In this document: positions 33,709-42,172 of the stretch, piece after piece
How positions within the stretch are numbered: the stretch's first letter is position 1
Layout: every line of letters starts with the position of its first letter
Origin: Marixanthomonas spongiae
GTDB lineage: Bacteria > Bacteroidota > Bacteroidia > Flavobacteriales > Flavobacteriaceae
NCBI RefSeq assembly: GCF_003095375.1
Contig: NZ_QEHR01000005.1
Span: 248,001 to 312,000 of the forward strand
Direction: 5' to 3'
Length of the DNA: 64,000 nt
Notes under the pieces: generated by a model
What the model was told of the DNA's origin: nothing
Database searches by the model: none
Seen by the model: only the letters and a program-made list of their open reading frames with translations
Program-made: the position numbers and the translations under genes

Positions 33709-34389
33709 TTGGATACCCAACTGTTTGAATACCTGCAAAGCTATCTTACCGACCGCCGCAAGGCACTTTTTAAAGAAGTGTTGGCCAAACGTACCCGCCA
33801 TTTTACGGTGGTGACCGAAGATGTGTACCAATTGCACAACACCAGTGCCGTAATGCGGACCTGCGATGTATTTGGCATTCAGGATCTTCACGTCGTAGAA
33901 GAAAAATTGGGCAAACGGGTAGATCGCGAAATTGCCATGGGTGCGCAAAAATGGGTGAGCTTAAACCGGTACAGCAGCATTGAAAACTGTATGAAAAACC
34001 TAAAAGTCCAAGGCTATCAATTAATTGCCACGACGCCACATAACGAGTCAACCATGCTGCAAGATTTTGATGTGTCCAGAAAAAGCGCTTTTTTCTTCGG
34101 AAAAGAGAGCGAAGGTCTTAGCGATGCCGTTCTTGATCAAGCCGACGGGTTCCTGAAAATACCGATGTATGGATTTACCGAAAGCTTAAACATTTCCGTT
34201 TCGGCAGCTATTATCCTTCAAGACGTTGTTACCAGACTTAAAAAAAGTGGTTTGCCATGGCAACTTTCAGAAGCCGAAAAACGTGAGATTGAAATGGATT
34301 GGACCCAAAAGTGCATTAAAAGTTCCGAAGATATTATAAAACGATACCATGCCGGAAAGCAGACGGGGTATCAGGGAAAAAAACAGTAA
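33709..34389 (+). CDS. trmH: SpoU-family tRNA/rRNA 2'-O-methyltransferase (TrmH-like)
   Basis: A 226-aa SPOUT methyltransferase. Three SpoU motifs are seen: NTSAVMRTCDVFGIQ (about residues 44-58, with the catalytic Arg), FFFGKESEGLSD (about 128-139) and NISVSAAIILQ (about 163-173). The N-terminal segment (LFEYLQSYLTDRRKALFKEVLAKRT) matches TrmH, which methylates G18 of tRNA. The start is a TTG; no in-frame ATG precedes the conserved N-terminus, and the next ATG is at residue 48, inside motif 1. It could also be a 23S rRNA-specific member. Confidence 0.85.
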   Translation: MDTQLFEYLQSYLTDRRKALFKEVLAKRTRHFTVVTEDVYQLHNTSAVMRTCDVFGIQDLHVVEEKLGKRVDREIAMGAQKWVSLNRYSSIENCMKNLKVQGYQLIATTPHNESTMLQDFDVSRKSAFFFGKESEGLSDAVLDQADGFLKIPMYGFTESLNISVSAAIILQDVVTRLKKSGLPWQLSEAEKREIEMDWTQKCIKSSEDIIKRYHAGKQTGYQGKKQ

Positions 34390-34461
34390 ATGGGAGGTTA
34401 AATGCTGAATGCTGCCTGCCAACGAGCCAGAGATGCTGGAATTATACTGAAACTACAATTT

Positions 34462-34488
34462 CCTGCAAGGTTTTAAAAACCCTGTAGG
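34462..34488. repeat. 27-bp imperfect palindrome (dispersed type)
   Basis: CCTGCAAGG and CCCTGTAGG arms around TTTTAAAAA. It lies between trmH and the VOC gene. Its AAGGTTTTA half resembles the hairpin at 45114-45186. Confidence 0.5.
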
Positions 34489-34555
34489 TATAAAAATAGT
34501 TACGGAAAAAAGCAGTAAATTAGGGGTTGAATTGCAAACACTAAAATCTACGATT

Positions 34556-34930
34556 ATGAACCACAACCCTTTTGCCTGGATAGAAATTCCCGTTTCCAAT
34601 ATGGAACGCGCCATACAGTTTTATGAAAAAGTTTTTGACACCACCATAAAACCCGTTGATTTCGGGGGCTTAAAAATGGGTTGGTTTCCTTTTGCTGAAG
34701 GTGCTCCCGGAGCCACTGGAACTCTAATTCAACAAGAAAGTTACATCCCCAGTGAAGAAGGCCCGTTAGTCTATTTTTACAGTGAAGATGTTAAAAATGA
34801 ACTAAATAGAGTAGAAGGTGCTGGTGGAAAAATCTATCAAGAAAAAACCGAAATTTCTCCAGAACACGGCTTTATAGGGGTTTTTATAGATTCTGAAGGA
34901 AATAGGGTAGCTTTGCATTCACAAAAATAA
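34556..34930 (+). CDS. VOC (glyoxalase/bleomycin resistance-like) family protein
   Basis: A 124-aa protein with the two beta-alpha-beta-beta-beta units of the vicinal oxygen chelate fold: WIEIPVSNMERAIQFYEKVF at the start and HGFIGVFIDSEGNRVALHSQ at the end. The ATG at 34556 is preferred over an upstream in-frame TTG. The usual metal ligands are only partly conserved (a C-terminal E is not obvious), so it may be a binding protein rather than an enzyme. Substrate unknown. Confidence 0.82.
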   Translation: MNHNPFAWIEIPVSNMERAIQFYEKVFDTTIKPVDFGGLKMGWFPFAEGAPGATGTLIQQESYIPSEEGPLVYFYSEDVKNELNRVEGAGGKIYQEKTEISPEHGFIGVFIDSEGNRVALHSQK

Positions 34931-34962
34931 AATTCCTGCGAAAAAAACTTCAAATTCAAATA

Positions 34963-35535
34963 ATGAAATTAGTTTTTGCCACACATAATAAAAACAAACT
35001 GAAAGAGGTAAAAGCTTTGTTGCCCAAATATATTCAGGTATTGAGCCTAACTGATATTGGTTGCACCGAAGACATCCCTGAAACAGCCGATACCATTGAA
35101 GGCAACGCTATTTTAAAAGCCAATTATGTGCGCGATAATTACGACCTTAATTGCTTCGCAGACGATACTGGCTTAGAGGTCGCTGCCCTTGACGGGGAAC
35201 CTGGGGTGTATAGTGCACGTTATGCCGGGGAGGAAAAAAATTCAGAAGCGAATATCGAAAAGCTCTTAGAAAACCTTGACGGGAAAGAGGATCGTTCTGC
35301 CCGCTTTAAAACCGCAATCGCATTGACGTTAAATCATTCCGAAGTGTTGTTTCTTGGAATTTGTGAAGGGGAAATCACCACCGAAAAGAAAGGTGATAGC
35401 GGTTTTGGTTACGACCCAATCTTCAAGCCCGATGGCTTTAATGAAACCTTCGCCGAAATGAAACTCACCCAAAAAAGTGAAATAGGCCACCGGGGCAAGG
35501 CCATGCGGCAACTTATTGAGTACCTTAAAGAGTGA
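34963..35535 (+). CDS. rdgB: Non-canonical purine NTP pyrophosphatase (RdgB/HAM1)
   Basis: A 190-aa ITPase. It begins MKLVFATHNKNKLKEVK, the invariant T-x-N-x-x-K nucleotide loop, then FADDTGLEVAALDGEPGVYSARYAG (about residues 66-90) with the catalytic acids, and GFGYDPIF and HRGKAM near the end. It removes ITP, dITP and XTP from the nucleotide pool in the cytosol. Full length, no oddities. It follows the VOC gene by 32 bp and may share its transcript. Confidence 0.95.
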   Translation: MKLVFATHNKNKLKEVKALLPKYIQVLSLTDIGCTEDIPETADTIEGNAILKANYVRDNYDLNCFADDTGLEVAALDGEPGVYSARYAGEEKNSEANIEKLLENLDGKEDRSARFKTAIALTLNHSEVLFLGICEGEITTEKKGDSGFGYDPIFKPDGFNETFAEMKLTQKSEIGHRGKAMRQLIEYLKE

Positions 35536-35611
35536 AGATTAATGGCTTAGCGCCGTGTCAGTAAAAATGAAAATAACTTACCGAAATCCTATTTAAGTCA
35601 ATAGTTAGTAG

Positions 35612-35619
35612 TATCTTTG
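35612..35619 (+). promoter_or_regulatory. -7 box of the deaD-like gene
   Basis: TATCTTTG (TAnnTTTG) about 104 bp upstream of the helicase start codon; the transcript would begin at or just inside the hairpin that follows at 35620. Confidence 0.55.
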
Positions 35620-35664
35620 CCGCTTCAAAAAAAATCCTCAGGGTGAGGATTTGTGTTGAAGCGG
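35620..35664 (+). promoter_or_regulatory. Two-storey hairpin in the helicase leader
   Basis: Outer stem CCGCTTCAA/TTGAAGCGG (9 bp, perfect; 35620-35628 with 35656-35664) and inner stem AAATCCTC/GAGGATTT (8 bp, perfect) with an AGGGT loop. No T tract follows, so it is not a terminator. It lies at the very 5' end of the predicted mRNA, with 58 nt to the start codon. A role in mRNA stability or temperature-linked control is inferred. Confidence 0.6.
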
Positions 35665-35722
35665 AGCCCAAGGTTTAACAGTCGTTTGCTTCCAACCAAC
35701 ACGCAAACATTTAAACCATTAT

Positions 35723-37477
35723 ATGGCTACATTTACACAATTGGGCCTTGAGAAAAACTTACTTCAGGCCATTACCGACATGGGTTTTGAAACCCCTTCG
35801 GAAGTACAAGAAAAAACAATCCCTATTTTATTGGACCGGGAAACAGATATCGTTTCCTTAGCACAAACCGGGACCGGTAAAACCGCAGCGTTTGGGTTCC
35901 CGATGCTCCAAAAAATACACATAGAAAGCCGCACCACGCAAGGGCTTATTCTTTCGCCAACCCGTGAGCTTTGTTTACAGATCACCAAAGAGCTGGAAAG
36001 CTACGGAAAACATAAAAAAGGACTTAATGTGGTCGCCATTTACGGTGGTGCCAGCATTAGCGATCAAGCCCGCCAAATTAAAAAAGGAGCACAGATTATC
36101 GTTGCCACGCCCGGAAGGATGAAAGACATGATTGGCCGCGGGATGATCGATATTTCAAAAATTGAATATTGCGTTCTCGACGAAGCAGATGAGATGCTGA
36201 ACATGGGCTTCTACGAAGACATCACTGAAATACTGTCACATTCGCCAAAAGATAAAAGTACGTGGCTGTTTAGCGCAACCATGCCAAAAGACGTGGCAAA
36301 AATTGCCAAGAAGTTTATGCACAGTCCGGTTGAAATTACCGTGGGCAGCAAAAACGTAGGTACCGAAAACGTTTCGCACGAATATTACTTGGTCAATGCC
36401 AGGGACCGGTATTTGGCGTTGAAACGGTTGGCCGATGCCAACCCCGATATCTTTTCGGTAGTCTTTTGCCGCACCAAGCGCGATACCCAAAAAGTCGCTG
36501 AAAAACTGATTGAAGACGGCTACAACGCTGCTGCCCTGCACGGTGATTTGAGTCAGAACCAGCGTGATTTGGTCATGAAATCATTCCGTACGCGACAAAT
36601 ACAGATGTTGGTCGCAACCGATGTTGCCGCCCGTGGTATTGATGTGGACGATATTACCCACGTGATCAATTACCAATTGCCAGACGAAATTGAAACCTAT
36701 ACCCACCGTAGCGGCCGTACCGGTCGTGCTGGAAAAAGCGGGGTTTCTATGGTAATTGTCTCAAAAAGTGAGCTCCGGAAAATCAAGAGCATTGAAAAAA
36801 TCATTCAAAGAAGCTTTACCAAAAAAGAAATCCCCAGCGGGATGGAAATCTGTGAAACGCAACTGTTCCATTTGGCCAATAGCATCAAAAACACCGAGGT
36901 CAATCAAGAGATCGAACCTTATTTGCCAAATATCAATGAGGTCTTAGAAGGTTTCAGCAAAGAAGAATTGATTAAAAAAGTATTTTCGGTAGAGTTTACG
37001 CGTTTTTACAATTATTACAAAAACGAAAAAGACCTCAATGCTGCGGCCGGCGATCCTTCGGCGGGTCATAATCCAGATAGTGTGCGTTATTTCATCAATA
37101 TTGGAGGGCGCGACGATTTCAACTGGATGAGCCTAAAAGATTTCTTAAAAGATTTACTTAGTTTAGGTCAGGACGATGTGTTCCGTGTAGATGTAAAGGA
37201 TTCGTTTTCCTTTTTCAATACCGATAAAAAGCATCAAGATTTGGTTTTGAGCATTTTTGACGATTTTAAGCTGGATGGACGTAACATTTCAGTAGAAATA
37301 AGCAAGGACGGCCGAAAAAAAGGTGGCGGAAAAAGTGGTGGCAAAGGCCGGAAATCGGGCAGACGAAGCGGAAAAAGTTTTGACGGCGGAAAACCGAATT
37401 TTAAAGGCAAAAGCCGGAGGAGAGGCCAAAAACCTTCCGGAAAAGGTACCGGCGGTAAACGCAGAAGACGCAATTAA
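35723..37477 (+). CDS. deaD: DEAD-box ATP-dependent RNA helicase (DeaD/CsdA-like)
   Basis: A 584-aa helicase. Motifs: Q-motif (residues about 3-26), I AQTGTGKTAA (about 49-58), II DEAD (about 155), III SAT, and VI HRSGRTGRAGKSG (about 325). A DbpA-like RNA-binding domain (VRYFINIGGRDDFNWMSLKDFL onwards, about residues 450-530) is followed by a lysine-, glycine- and arginine-rich tail of about 55 residues. This order is that of DeaD/CsdA, which unwinds RNA during ribosome assembly and at low temperature. The structured leader upstream may be regulatory. Confidence 0.93.
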   Translation: MATFTQLGLEKNLLQAITDMGFETPSEVQEKTIPILLDRETDIVSLAQTGTGKTAAFGFPMLQKIHIESRTTQGLILSPTRELCLQITKELESYGKHKKGLNVVAIYGGASISDQARQIKKGAQIIVATPGRMKDMIGRGMIDISKIEYCVLDEADEMLNMGFYEDITEILSHSPKDKSTWLFSATMPKDVAKIAKKFMHSPVEITVGSKNVGTENVSHEYYLVNARDRYLALKRLADANPDIFSVVFCRTKRDTQKVAEKLIEDGYNAAALHGDLSQNQRDLVMKSFRTRQIQMLVATDVAARGIDVDDITHVINYQLPDEIETYTHRSGRTGRAGKSGVSMVIVSKSELRKIKSIEKIIQRSFTKKEIPSGMEICETQLFHLANSIKNTEVNQEIEPYLPNINEVLEGFSKEELIKKVFSVEFTRFYNYYKNEKDLNAAAGDPSAGHNPDSVRYFINIGGRDDFNWMSLKDFLKDLLSLGQDDVFRVDVKDSFSFFNTDKKHQDLVLSIFDDFKLDGRNISVEISKDGRKKGGGKSGGKGRKSGRRSGKSFDGGKPNFKGKSRRRGQKPSGKGTGGKRRRRN

Positions 37478-37551
37478 TAAATAAATTGCCCACCTTTTGA
37501 AACTTTGGCACGGATGTTTCGTCTATTTATGTAAATTTACCCAAATTAGCT

Positions 37552-38319
37552 ATGAAAAAACATCTTTTACTTTTAGTGTTCTGTACGATATCGTGGATGG
37601 CCTTCTCGCAAGAAAACGCGCCCATCAAGGGAAAGGTGCTCAGCAGTGCCACCGATGAGCCACTGGAAAATGTGAACATCGTGAACCTGAGCGAGGTAAT
37701 TGGTACCACGACCGATAAGGATGGTGATTTTTCCATTCGTGCCAAAGTGAATGACACGCTTTATTTCAGTTATTTAGGGTATAAATCCATTAGGGTTCGC
37801 GTGACCAATGACTGGCTTAAATTTGGCGACATTAAAGTAAAAATGACCGAGCTGGGCATCGCCTTGGAAGAAGTGGTGGTTAAACCCGTACAGCTCACCG
37901 GATATGTAGAGGTCGATGCCAAAATAATCCCGGTGTACGACAATTACCGCTACCGTATTTCGGGTTTGAGCACAGGTTACGAAGGCGGAAGCAGGCAACC
38001 AGGAGCCGTCAACAAAGTGTTGAGCGCCATATTTAACCCGGCCGATTTTCTTTACAATGTCTTCGGAAAACGGCCCAAACAAATGCGCAAGCTCCGTAAA
38101 ATGAAGGAAGATGACGAAATACGCAACTTGCTTGCCAATAAATACGATAGGGAAACCCTTATGGCAGTGCTACAATTGGAACGCGTGGATATTGACGAGA
38201 TATTGAACAATTGCAGCTATTCCGAAAACTTCATAAAAACAGCAAGCGATCTCCAAATCCTCGACGCCATTAGTGAATGCTACGAAGAATATAAGGTGTT
38301 GAACCGGGGGAAAGGGTAA
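37552..38319 (+). CDS. Carboxypeptidase-regulatory-like domain exported protein
   Basis: A 255-aa protein with a signal peptide (about residues 1-19, ending AFSQ) and a CarboxypepD_reg-like beta sandwich (about residues 24-110: IKGKVLSSATDEPLENVNIVNLSEVIGTTTDKDGDFSI...). The C-terminal half is helical (MRKLRKMKEDDEIRNLLANKYDRE) and similar to a group found widely in flavobacteria. The domain occurs at the front of SusC receptors; here it is free-standing. Function unknown, location periplasm or outer membrane. Confidence 0.82.
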   Translation: MKKHLLLLVFCTISWMAFSQENAPIKGKVLSSATDEPLENVNIVNLSEVIGTTTDKDGDFSIRAKVNDTLYFSYLGYKSIRVRVTNDWLKFGDIKVKMTELGIALEEVVVKPVQLTGYVEVDAKIIPVYDNYRYRISGLSTGYEGGSRQPGAVNKVLSAIFNPADFLYNVFGKRPKQMRKLRKMKEDDEIRNLLANKYDRETLMAVLQLERVDIDEILNNCSYSENFIKTASDLQILDAISECYEEYKVLNRGKG

Positions 38320-38386
38320 ATAGGTTCTTTGTTTCAGTGTTTTGGATGGGCTTTTTGTATTTTAGTGTGCTCATAAACCAAGCGCC

Positions 38387-39751
38387 ATGAAGCAACTGAT
38401 CGCAACTCAAAAAGAATTTTTTAACACCCACACCACAAAAGCTGTTTCCTTCAGGAAAAAACAACTCAATACATTAGAGACCGTTTTAAAGGAAAACGAA
38501 AGCTTATTGAACGAAGCCATTTATGGCGATTTTAAAAAATCGGGGTTCGAAACGTATGTGAGCGAGTTGGCTTTGCTGTACCACGATATAAAACAAGCCA
38601 AACGCAACCTGAAAAATTGGTCCGGTAGAAAACGGGTTTCAACCAACTTGCTGAATTTCCCGGCAACAAGTTACATTATACCCGAACCTCTTGGAGTCTG
38701 CTTGGTCATTGGCGCGTGGAATTACCCTTACCAATTGTCCCTTGCTCCCGTTGTAGCTGCATTGGCCGCCGGTAATACAGTGGTTTTAAAACCCAGTGAA
38801 CTGCCTGCAAATACCAGTAACATTATTGCTCAATTGATCAATGAAAACTTTGACCCGAGAGTGTTTAAGGTAATCGAAGGTGGTGTACCCGAAACAACCG
38901 AACTTTTAAAACAGGATTTCGATAAGATTTTCTTTACCGGAAGTACCAAAGTGGGCAAGATTGTATATAAAGCCGCTGCCGAAACCCTCACGCCCGTCAC
39001 CTTGGAAATGGGCGGAAAGAGTCCGGCTTTTGTTACCGAAGACTGCAATATGAAAATGACCGCAAAAAGATTGGTCTGGGCCAAGTTTTTAAATGCTGGC
39101 CAAACCTGTATTGCGCCAGACTATGTAATGGTGCACGAACGCGTAAAAGATGAATTTTTAGAGCTGCTAAAAGCCGAAATCGAGAAAGAGCGCTTTGCCT
39201 TTGAAAATGATAACTGCGTCCAGATTATCAATGATGATAATTTTGACCGGCTTGAAAAAATGATTCCGCAGGATAAAATATACTACGGTGGAACCTTGAG
39301 CAAAGAAAGCCGTTACATACAACCTACAGTTCTTCAAAATATTTCATTTGATGATGCGCCAATGCAAGAAGAAATTTTCGGCCCCATTTTACCGGTGATT
39401 GCTTATACTAATGTAGAAGATGCTATATCTAAGGTGCGAACATTTCCGAAGCCGTTGTCCTGCTATGTGTTCACCAGCGATAAGAAAACAAAACAGAAAA
39501 TCCTGAAAGAAATTTCCTTTGGAGGAGGCGCCGTAAACGATGCGGTGATGCACATTTCGAACCCAAACCTGCCTTTTGGTGGCGTGGGCCAGAGCGGAAT
39601 AGGCAGTTACCACGGCAAAGCCGGTTTTGACTGTTTTACGCATTATAAAAGCATTCTCGATAAACCTACCTGGCTGGAGCTTCCCATTAAATATTATCCG
39701 CATACCAAAAACAAACTGAAGTGGATCAAACGGATGATGCGTTGGCAGTAA
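38387..39751 (+). CDS. Aldehyde dehydrogenase (class 3-like)
   Basis: A 454-aa NAD(P)-dependent enzyme. Landmarks: GAWNYPYQLSLAPVVAALAAGNTVVLKPSE (about residues 106-135), FTGSTKVGK (about 183-191), general base Glu in TLEMGGKSPAF (about 206-216) and catalytic Cys in NAGQTCIAPDYV (about 240-251). The shorter length and C-terminal PNLPFGGVGQSGIGSYHGKAGFDCFTHYKSI fit class 3 (fatty and aromatic aldehydes). A C-terminal hydrophobic anchor is not obvious. Monocistronic by spacing. Confidence 0.93.
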   Translation: MKQLIATQKEFFNTHTTKAVSFRKKQLNTLETVLKENESLLNEAIYGDFKKSGFETYVSELALLYHDIKQAKRNLKNWSGRKRVSTNLLNFPATSYIIPEPLGVCLVIGAWNYPYQLSLAPVVAALAAGNTVVLKPSELPANTSNIIAQLINENFDPRVFKVIEGGVPETTELLKQDFDKIFFTGSTKVGKIVYKAAAETLTPVTLEMGGKSPAFVTEDCNMKMTAKRLVWAKFLNAGQTCIAPDYVMVHERVKDEFLELLKAEIEKERFAFENDNCVQIINDDNFDRLEKMIPQDKIYYGGTLSKESRYIQPTVLQNISFDDAPMQEEIFGPILPVIAYTNVEDAISKVRTFPKPLSCYVFTSDKKTKQKILKEISFGGGAVNDAVMHISNPNLPFGGVGQSGIGSYHGKAGFDCFTHYKSILDKPTWLELPIKYYPHTKNKLKWIKRMMRWQ

Positions 39752-40017
39752 AATTTTATCGTTGGTTTTACGAGATACTGTAATAATGGCAAGATTAAGC
39801 CATTGGCGAGGTTTGAAATATTTACAAAACCCTGTGCCAGAATATTGAAATTCAAATGTTTGGGTCTGTGTGAGTAAGAAACCTCCTGAAATTTTTCATA
39901 TAAGTTAGGGTTTAGTGTTATTATTGTGTGAGAATACAAAAAATGAAACTGCTGCAGGATATTGAATGGTGCAGCTAACCGTTTATTAACCTTTTTTTCT
40001 CGATAGTTTATATAAAA

Positions 40018-40329
40018 ATGCTTCAGACTTTTATTCATTATACCCTTCATTTTCTGGCTCCAGGTCTTATTGCATTTGTTTTTTTCAGAAACAATTGGAA
40101 AAAGGCTTGGTTGATCATGATTGCTACCATGCTCGTAGATGTGGATCATGTATTGGCAGATCCAATATTTTCTCCAGAACGCTGTAGCATTGGGTTTCAT
40201 CCCTTGCATTCGTATTATGCCATTGGGGTTTACGTACTGCTTCTGTTCTTCAAAAAAACCAGAATCGTTGCCGTAGGATTGCTGTTTCATATGCTAACAG
40301 ATTTTATTGATTGTTGGTGGATCAAGTAG
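40018..40329 (+). CDS. DUF6122 family small membrane protein
   Basis: A 103-aa protein with three to four membrane helices and several conserved histidines and aspartates at membrane ends: LHFLAPG, DVDHVLADPIF, GFHPLHSYYAIGVY, FHMLTDFIDC. The regular H/D pattern recalls metal-dependent membrane hydrolases (YdjM/PAP2-like 'membrane-bound metal-dependent hydrolase'), so a catalytic role is possible. The family is named but uncharacterised. The 265-bp gap upstream holds nothing I can recognise. Confidence 0.8.
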   Translation: MLQTFIHYTLHFLAPGLIAFVFFRNNWKKAWLIMIATMLVDVDHVLADPIFSPERCSIGFHPLHSYYAIGVYVLLLFFKKTRIVAVGLLFHMLTDFIDCWWIK

Positions 40330-40414
40330 TGATTTGGTGGAAAACGATATATAAATAAAAAATCGCTATCTTTCTTCCCTGTTGAACTCCCCCGTTATTA
40401 AATTCTGAAGAACT

Positions 40415-41956
40415 ATGCTCACAAAAGTTTATGGGAGTGCCGTGTTTGGCGTAGAAGCGACCACGATAACCGTTGAAGTGAATACCGACATAGGCGTTGG
40501 CTATCATCTGGTTGGCCTGCCAGACAATGCCATTAAAGAAAGCAATTACCGTATTGCCGCCGCTTTACAGAACAACGGTTTTAGAATCCCTGGAAAAAAG
40601 ATAACCCTCAACATGGCGCCAGCCGATCTTCGTAAAGAAGGCTCGGCCTACGACCTTACTTTAGCCCTCGGCATTTTGGTCTCAACCGGACAAATAAAAG
40701 AGAACAATCCGCTTTCTGAATACATTATCATGGGCGAACTCTCCTTGGACGGAAGTTTGCAACCCATTCGCGGCGCCTTGCCCATTGCCATAAAAGCTAA
40801 AGAAGAAGGCTTTAAAGGTTTTATTCTCCCAAAGCAGAATGCCAAGGAAGCTGCGATAGTTGACGGCTTGGAAGTCTATGGCGTAGGTACCATTGAAGAA
40901 GTGATCGACTTTTTTAATGCTGAAATCCCGCTGGAACAAACTCTCGTCGATATGGAAGCCGAATTTTACGAACATTTGGAAAATCCTGAATTCGACTTTA
41001 GCGATGTAAAAGGACAGGAAAGCATTAAACGTTGTATGGAAATTGCGGCTGCCGGCGGGCATAATATTATATTGATCGGGCCGCCGGGTTCGGGAAAAAC
41101 GATGTTGGCCAAACGTTTGCCCAGTATTTTACCGCCCTTGTCACTAAGTGAAGCTTTGGAAACCACTAAAATACACAGTGTCGCCGGCCGAACAAAAGAA
41201 AAAGGCGGTATTATGACTGCGCGGCCTTTCCGAAGTCCCCACCACACCATTAGCGACGTCGCTTTAGTTGGTGGCGGCCAATATCCACAACCGGGAGAAA
41301 TTTCATTGGCACACAACGGTGTTTTGTTTCTCGATGAACTGCCCGAATTTAAACGCAGTGTTCTCGAAGTAATGCGCCAACCACTCGAAGATAGGGACGT
41401 TACCATTTCCCGGGCGCGGTTTACGGTTACCTATCCGTCCAGTTTTATGTTGGTGGCAAGTATGAATCCCAGTCCCGGCGGTTACTTCAACGATCCCGAT
41501 GCCCCGGTTACCTCTTCGCCGGCTGAAATGCAACGGTACTTGAGCAAAATATCCGGCCCGTTGTTGGATAGGATCGATATCCACATAGAAGTGACCCCAG
41601 TCCCATTTGAAAAATTGAGCGAAGACCGAAAAGGAGAGTCCAGTGTCATAATACGGGAGCGGGTAACAAAGGCCAGAAAAATACAGTCTGAACGTTTTGC
41701 CGAAATTGAAAACATCCATTACAATGCACAAATGGGCGTCAAACAAATTAGAAAATTCTGTAAACTGGACGAAGCCTCCTTACAGTTGCTGAAAACCGCC
41801 ATGGAACGCTTAAACCTTTCCGCCCGTGCGTACGATCGGATTTTAAAAGTATCCAGAACCATAGCCGATTTAGATAATTCAGAAAACATTACTGGCAACC
41901 ATATTTCCGAAGCCATTCAGTACAGAAGCTTGGACCGGGATGGGTGGTTTGGATAA
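40415..41956 (+). CDS. YifB-family Mg-chelatase-like AAA ATPase
   Basis: A 513-aa protein with the three-part YifB layout: an N-terminal S5/Lon-like ChlI domain (VFGVEATTITVEVNTDIGVGYHLVGLP), a central AAA domain with Walker A GPPGSGKTMLAKRLP (about residues 221-235) and Walker B VLFLDELPEF, and a C-terminal Mg_chelatase_C domain (ARAYDRILKVSRTIADLD). YifB/ComM proteins are helicases that help integrate transforming DNA by branch migration in naturally competent bacteria. A role in recombination is the best guess here. Confidence 0.92.
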   Translation: MLTKVYGSAVFGVEATTITVEVNTDIGVGYHLVGLPDNAIKESNYRIAAALQNNGFRIPGKKITLNMAPADLRKEGSAYDLTLALGILVSTGQIKENNPLSEYIIMGELSLDGSLQPIRGALPIAIKAKEEGFKGFILPKQNAKEAAIVDGLEVYGVGTIEEVIDFFNAEIPLEQTLVDMEAEFYEHLENPEFDFSDVKGQESIKRCMEIAAAGGHNIILIGPPGSGKTMLAKRLPSILPPLSLSEALETTKIHSVAGRTKEKGGIMTARPFRSPHHTISDVALVGGGQYPQPGEISLAHNGVLFLDELPEFKRSVLEVMRQPLEDRDVTISRARFTVTYPSSFMLVASMNPSPGGYFNDPDAPVTSSPAEMQRYLSKISGPLLDRIDIHIEVTPVPFEKLSEDRKGESSVIIRERVTKARKIQSERFAEIENIHYNAQMGVKQIRKFCKLDEASLQLLKTAMERLNLSARAYDRILKVSRTIADLDNSENITGNHISEAIQYRSLDRDGWFG

Positions 41957-41995
41957 TAAATGATTTGTAATCGAAAAGCAAAGAGTAGAACAAGG

Positions 41996-42039
41996 ACACT
42001 GAGTGATCCCGATTTTTCATCGGGATTGTATCGAAGTGT
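41996..42039. repeat. Nested hairpin of the flavobacterial intergenic type
   Basis: Outer ACACT/AGTGT and inner ATCCCGAT-TTTTC-ATCGGGAT (8 bp, perfect; 42006-42026). The outline resembles the dispersed 'CACTGAGCG...TCGAAGTG' repeat known from flavobacterial genomes, here carrying an inner palindrome. Confidence 0.55.
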
Positions 42040-42086
42040 TCATCGGGATTGTATCGGAGTGTGCATCAAGATTGTATGGCAATGTG
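42018..42086 (+). repeat. Tandem repeat, three 23-bp units
   Basis: Units at 42018-42040, 42041-42063 and 42064-42086, each beginning CATC(G/A)(G/A)GATTGTAT. The first two differ at 2 positions of 23; the third is more diverged. They duplicate the right arm of the hairpin at 41996-42039. They lie in the gap before the M16 peptidase gene. Confidence 0.75.
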
Positions 42087-42172
42087 ATAGAGCCGAAACT
42101 ATTTTTAACATTTCATTAAGACCGCCACCAACTTGCAATTGTATCTTTAACGCTTCATTAAACCAAAAAAAC

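Noticed and set aside
39694-40290. 198-aa open frame on the minus strand over the DUF6122 gene
   Set aside because: It lacks domain features and is antisense to a recognisable membrane protein family, which uses this region on the plus strand.
42018-42086. Possible CRISPR array
   Set aside because: Units are contiguous 23-mers without spacers, and no cas genes are in the window.
41960-42172. 71-codon extension in front of the M16 peptidase
   Set aside because: It runs through the hairpin and tandem repeat and would hide a normal lipoprotein signal that begins at 42173.
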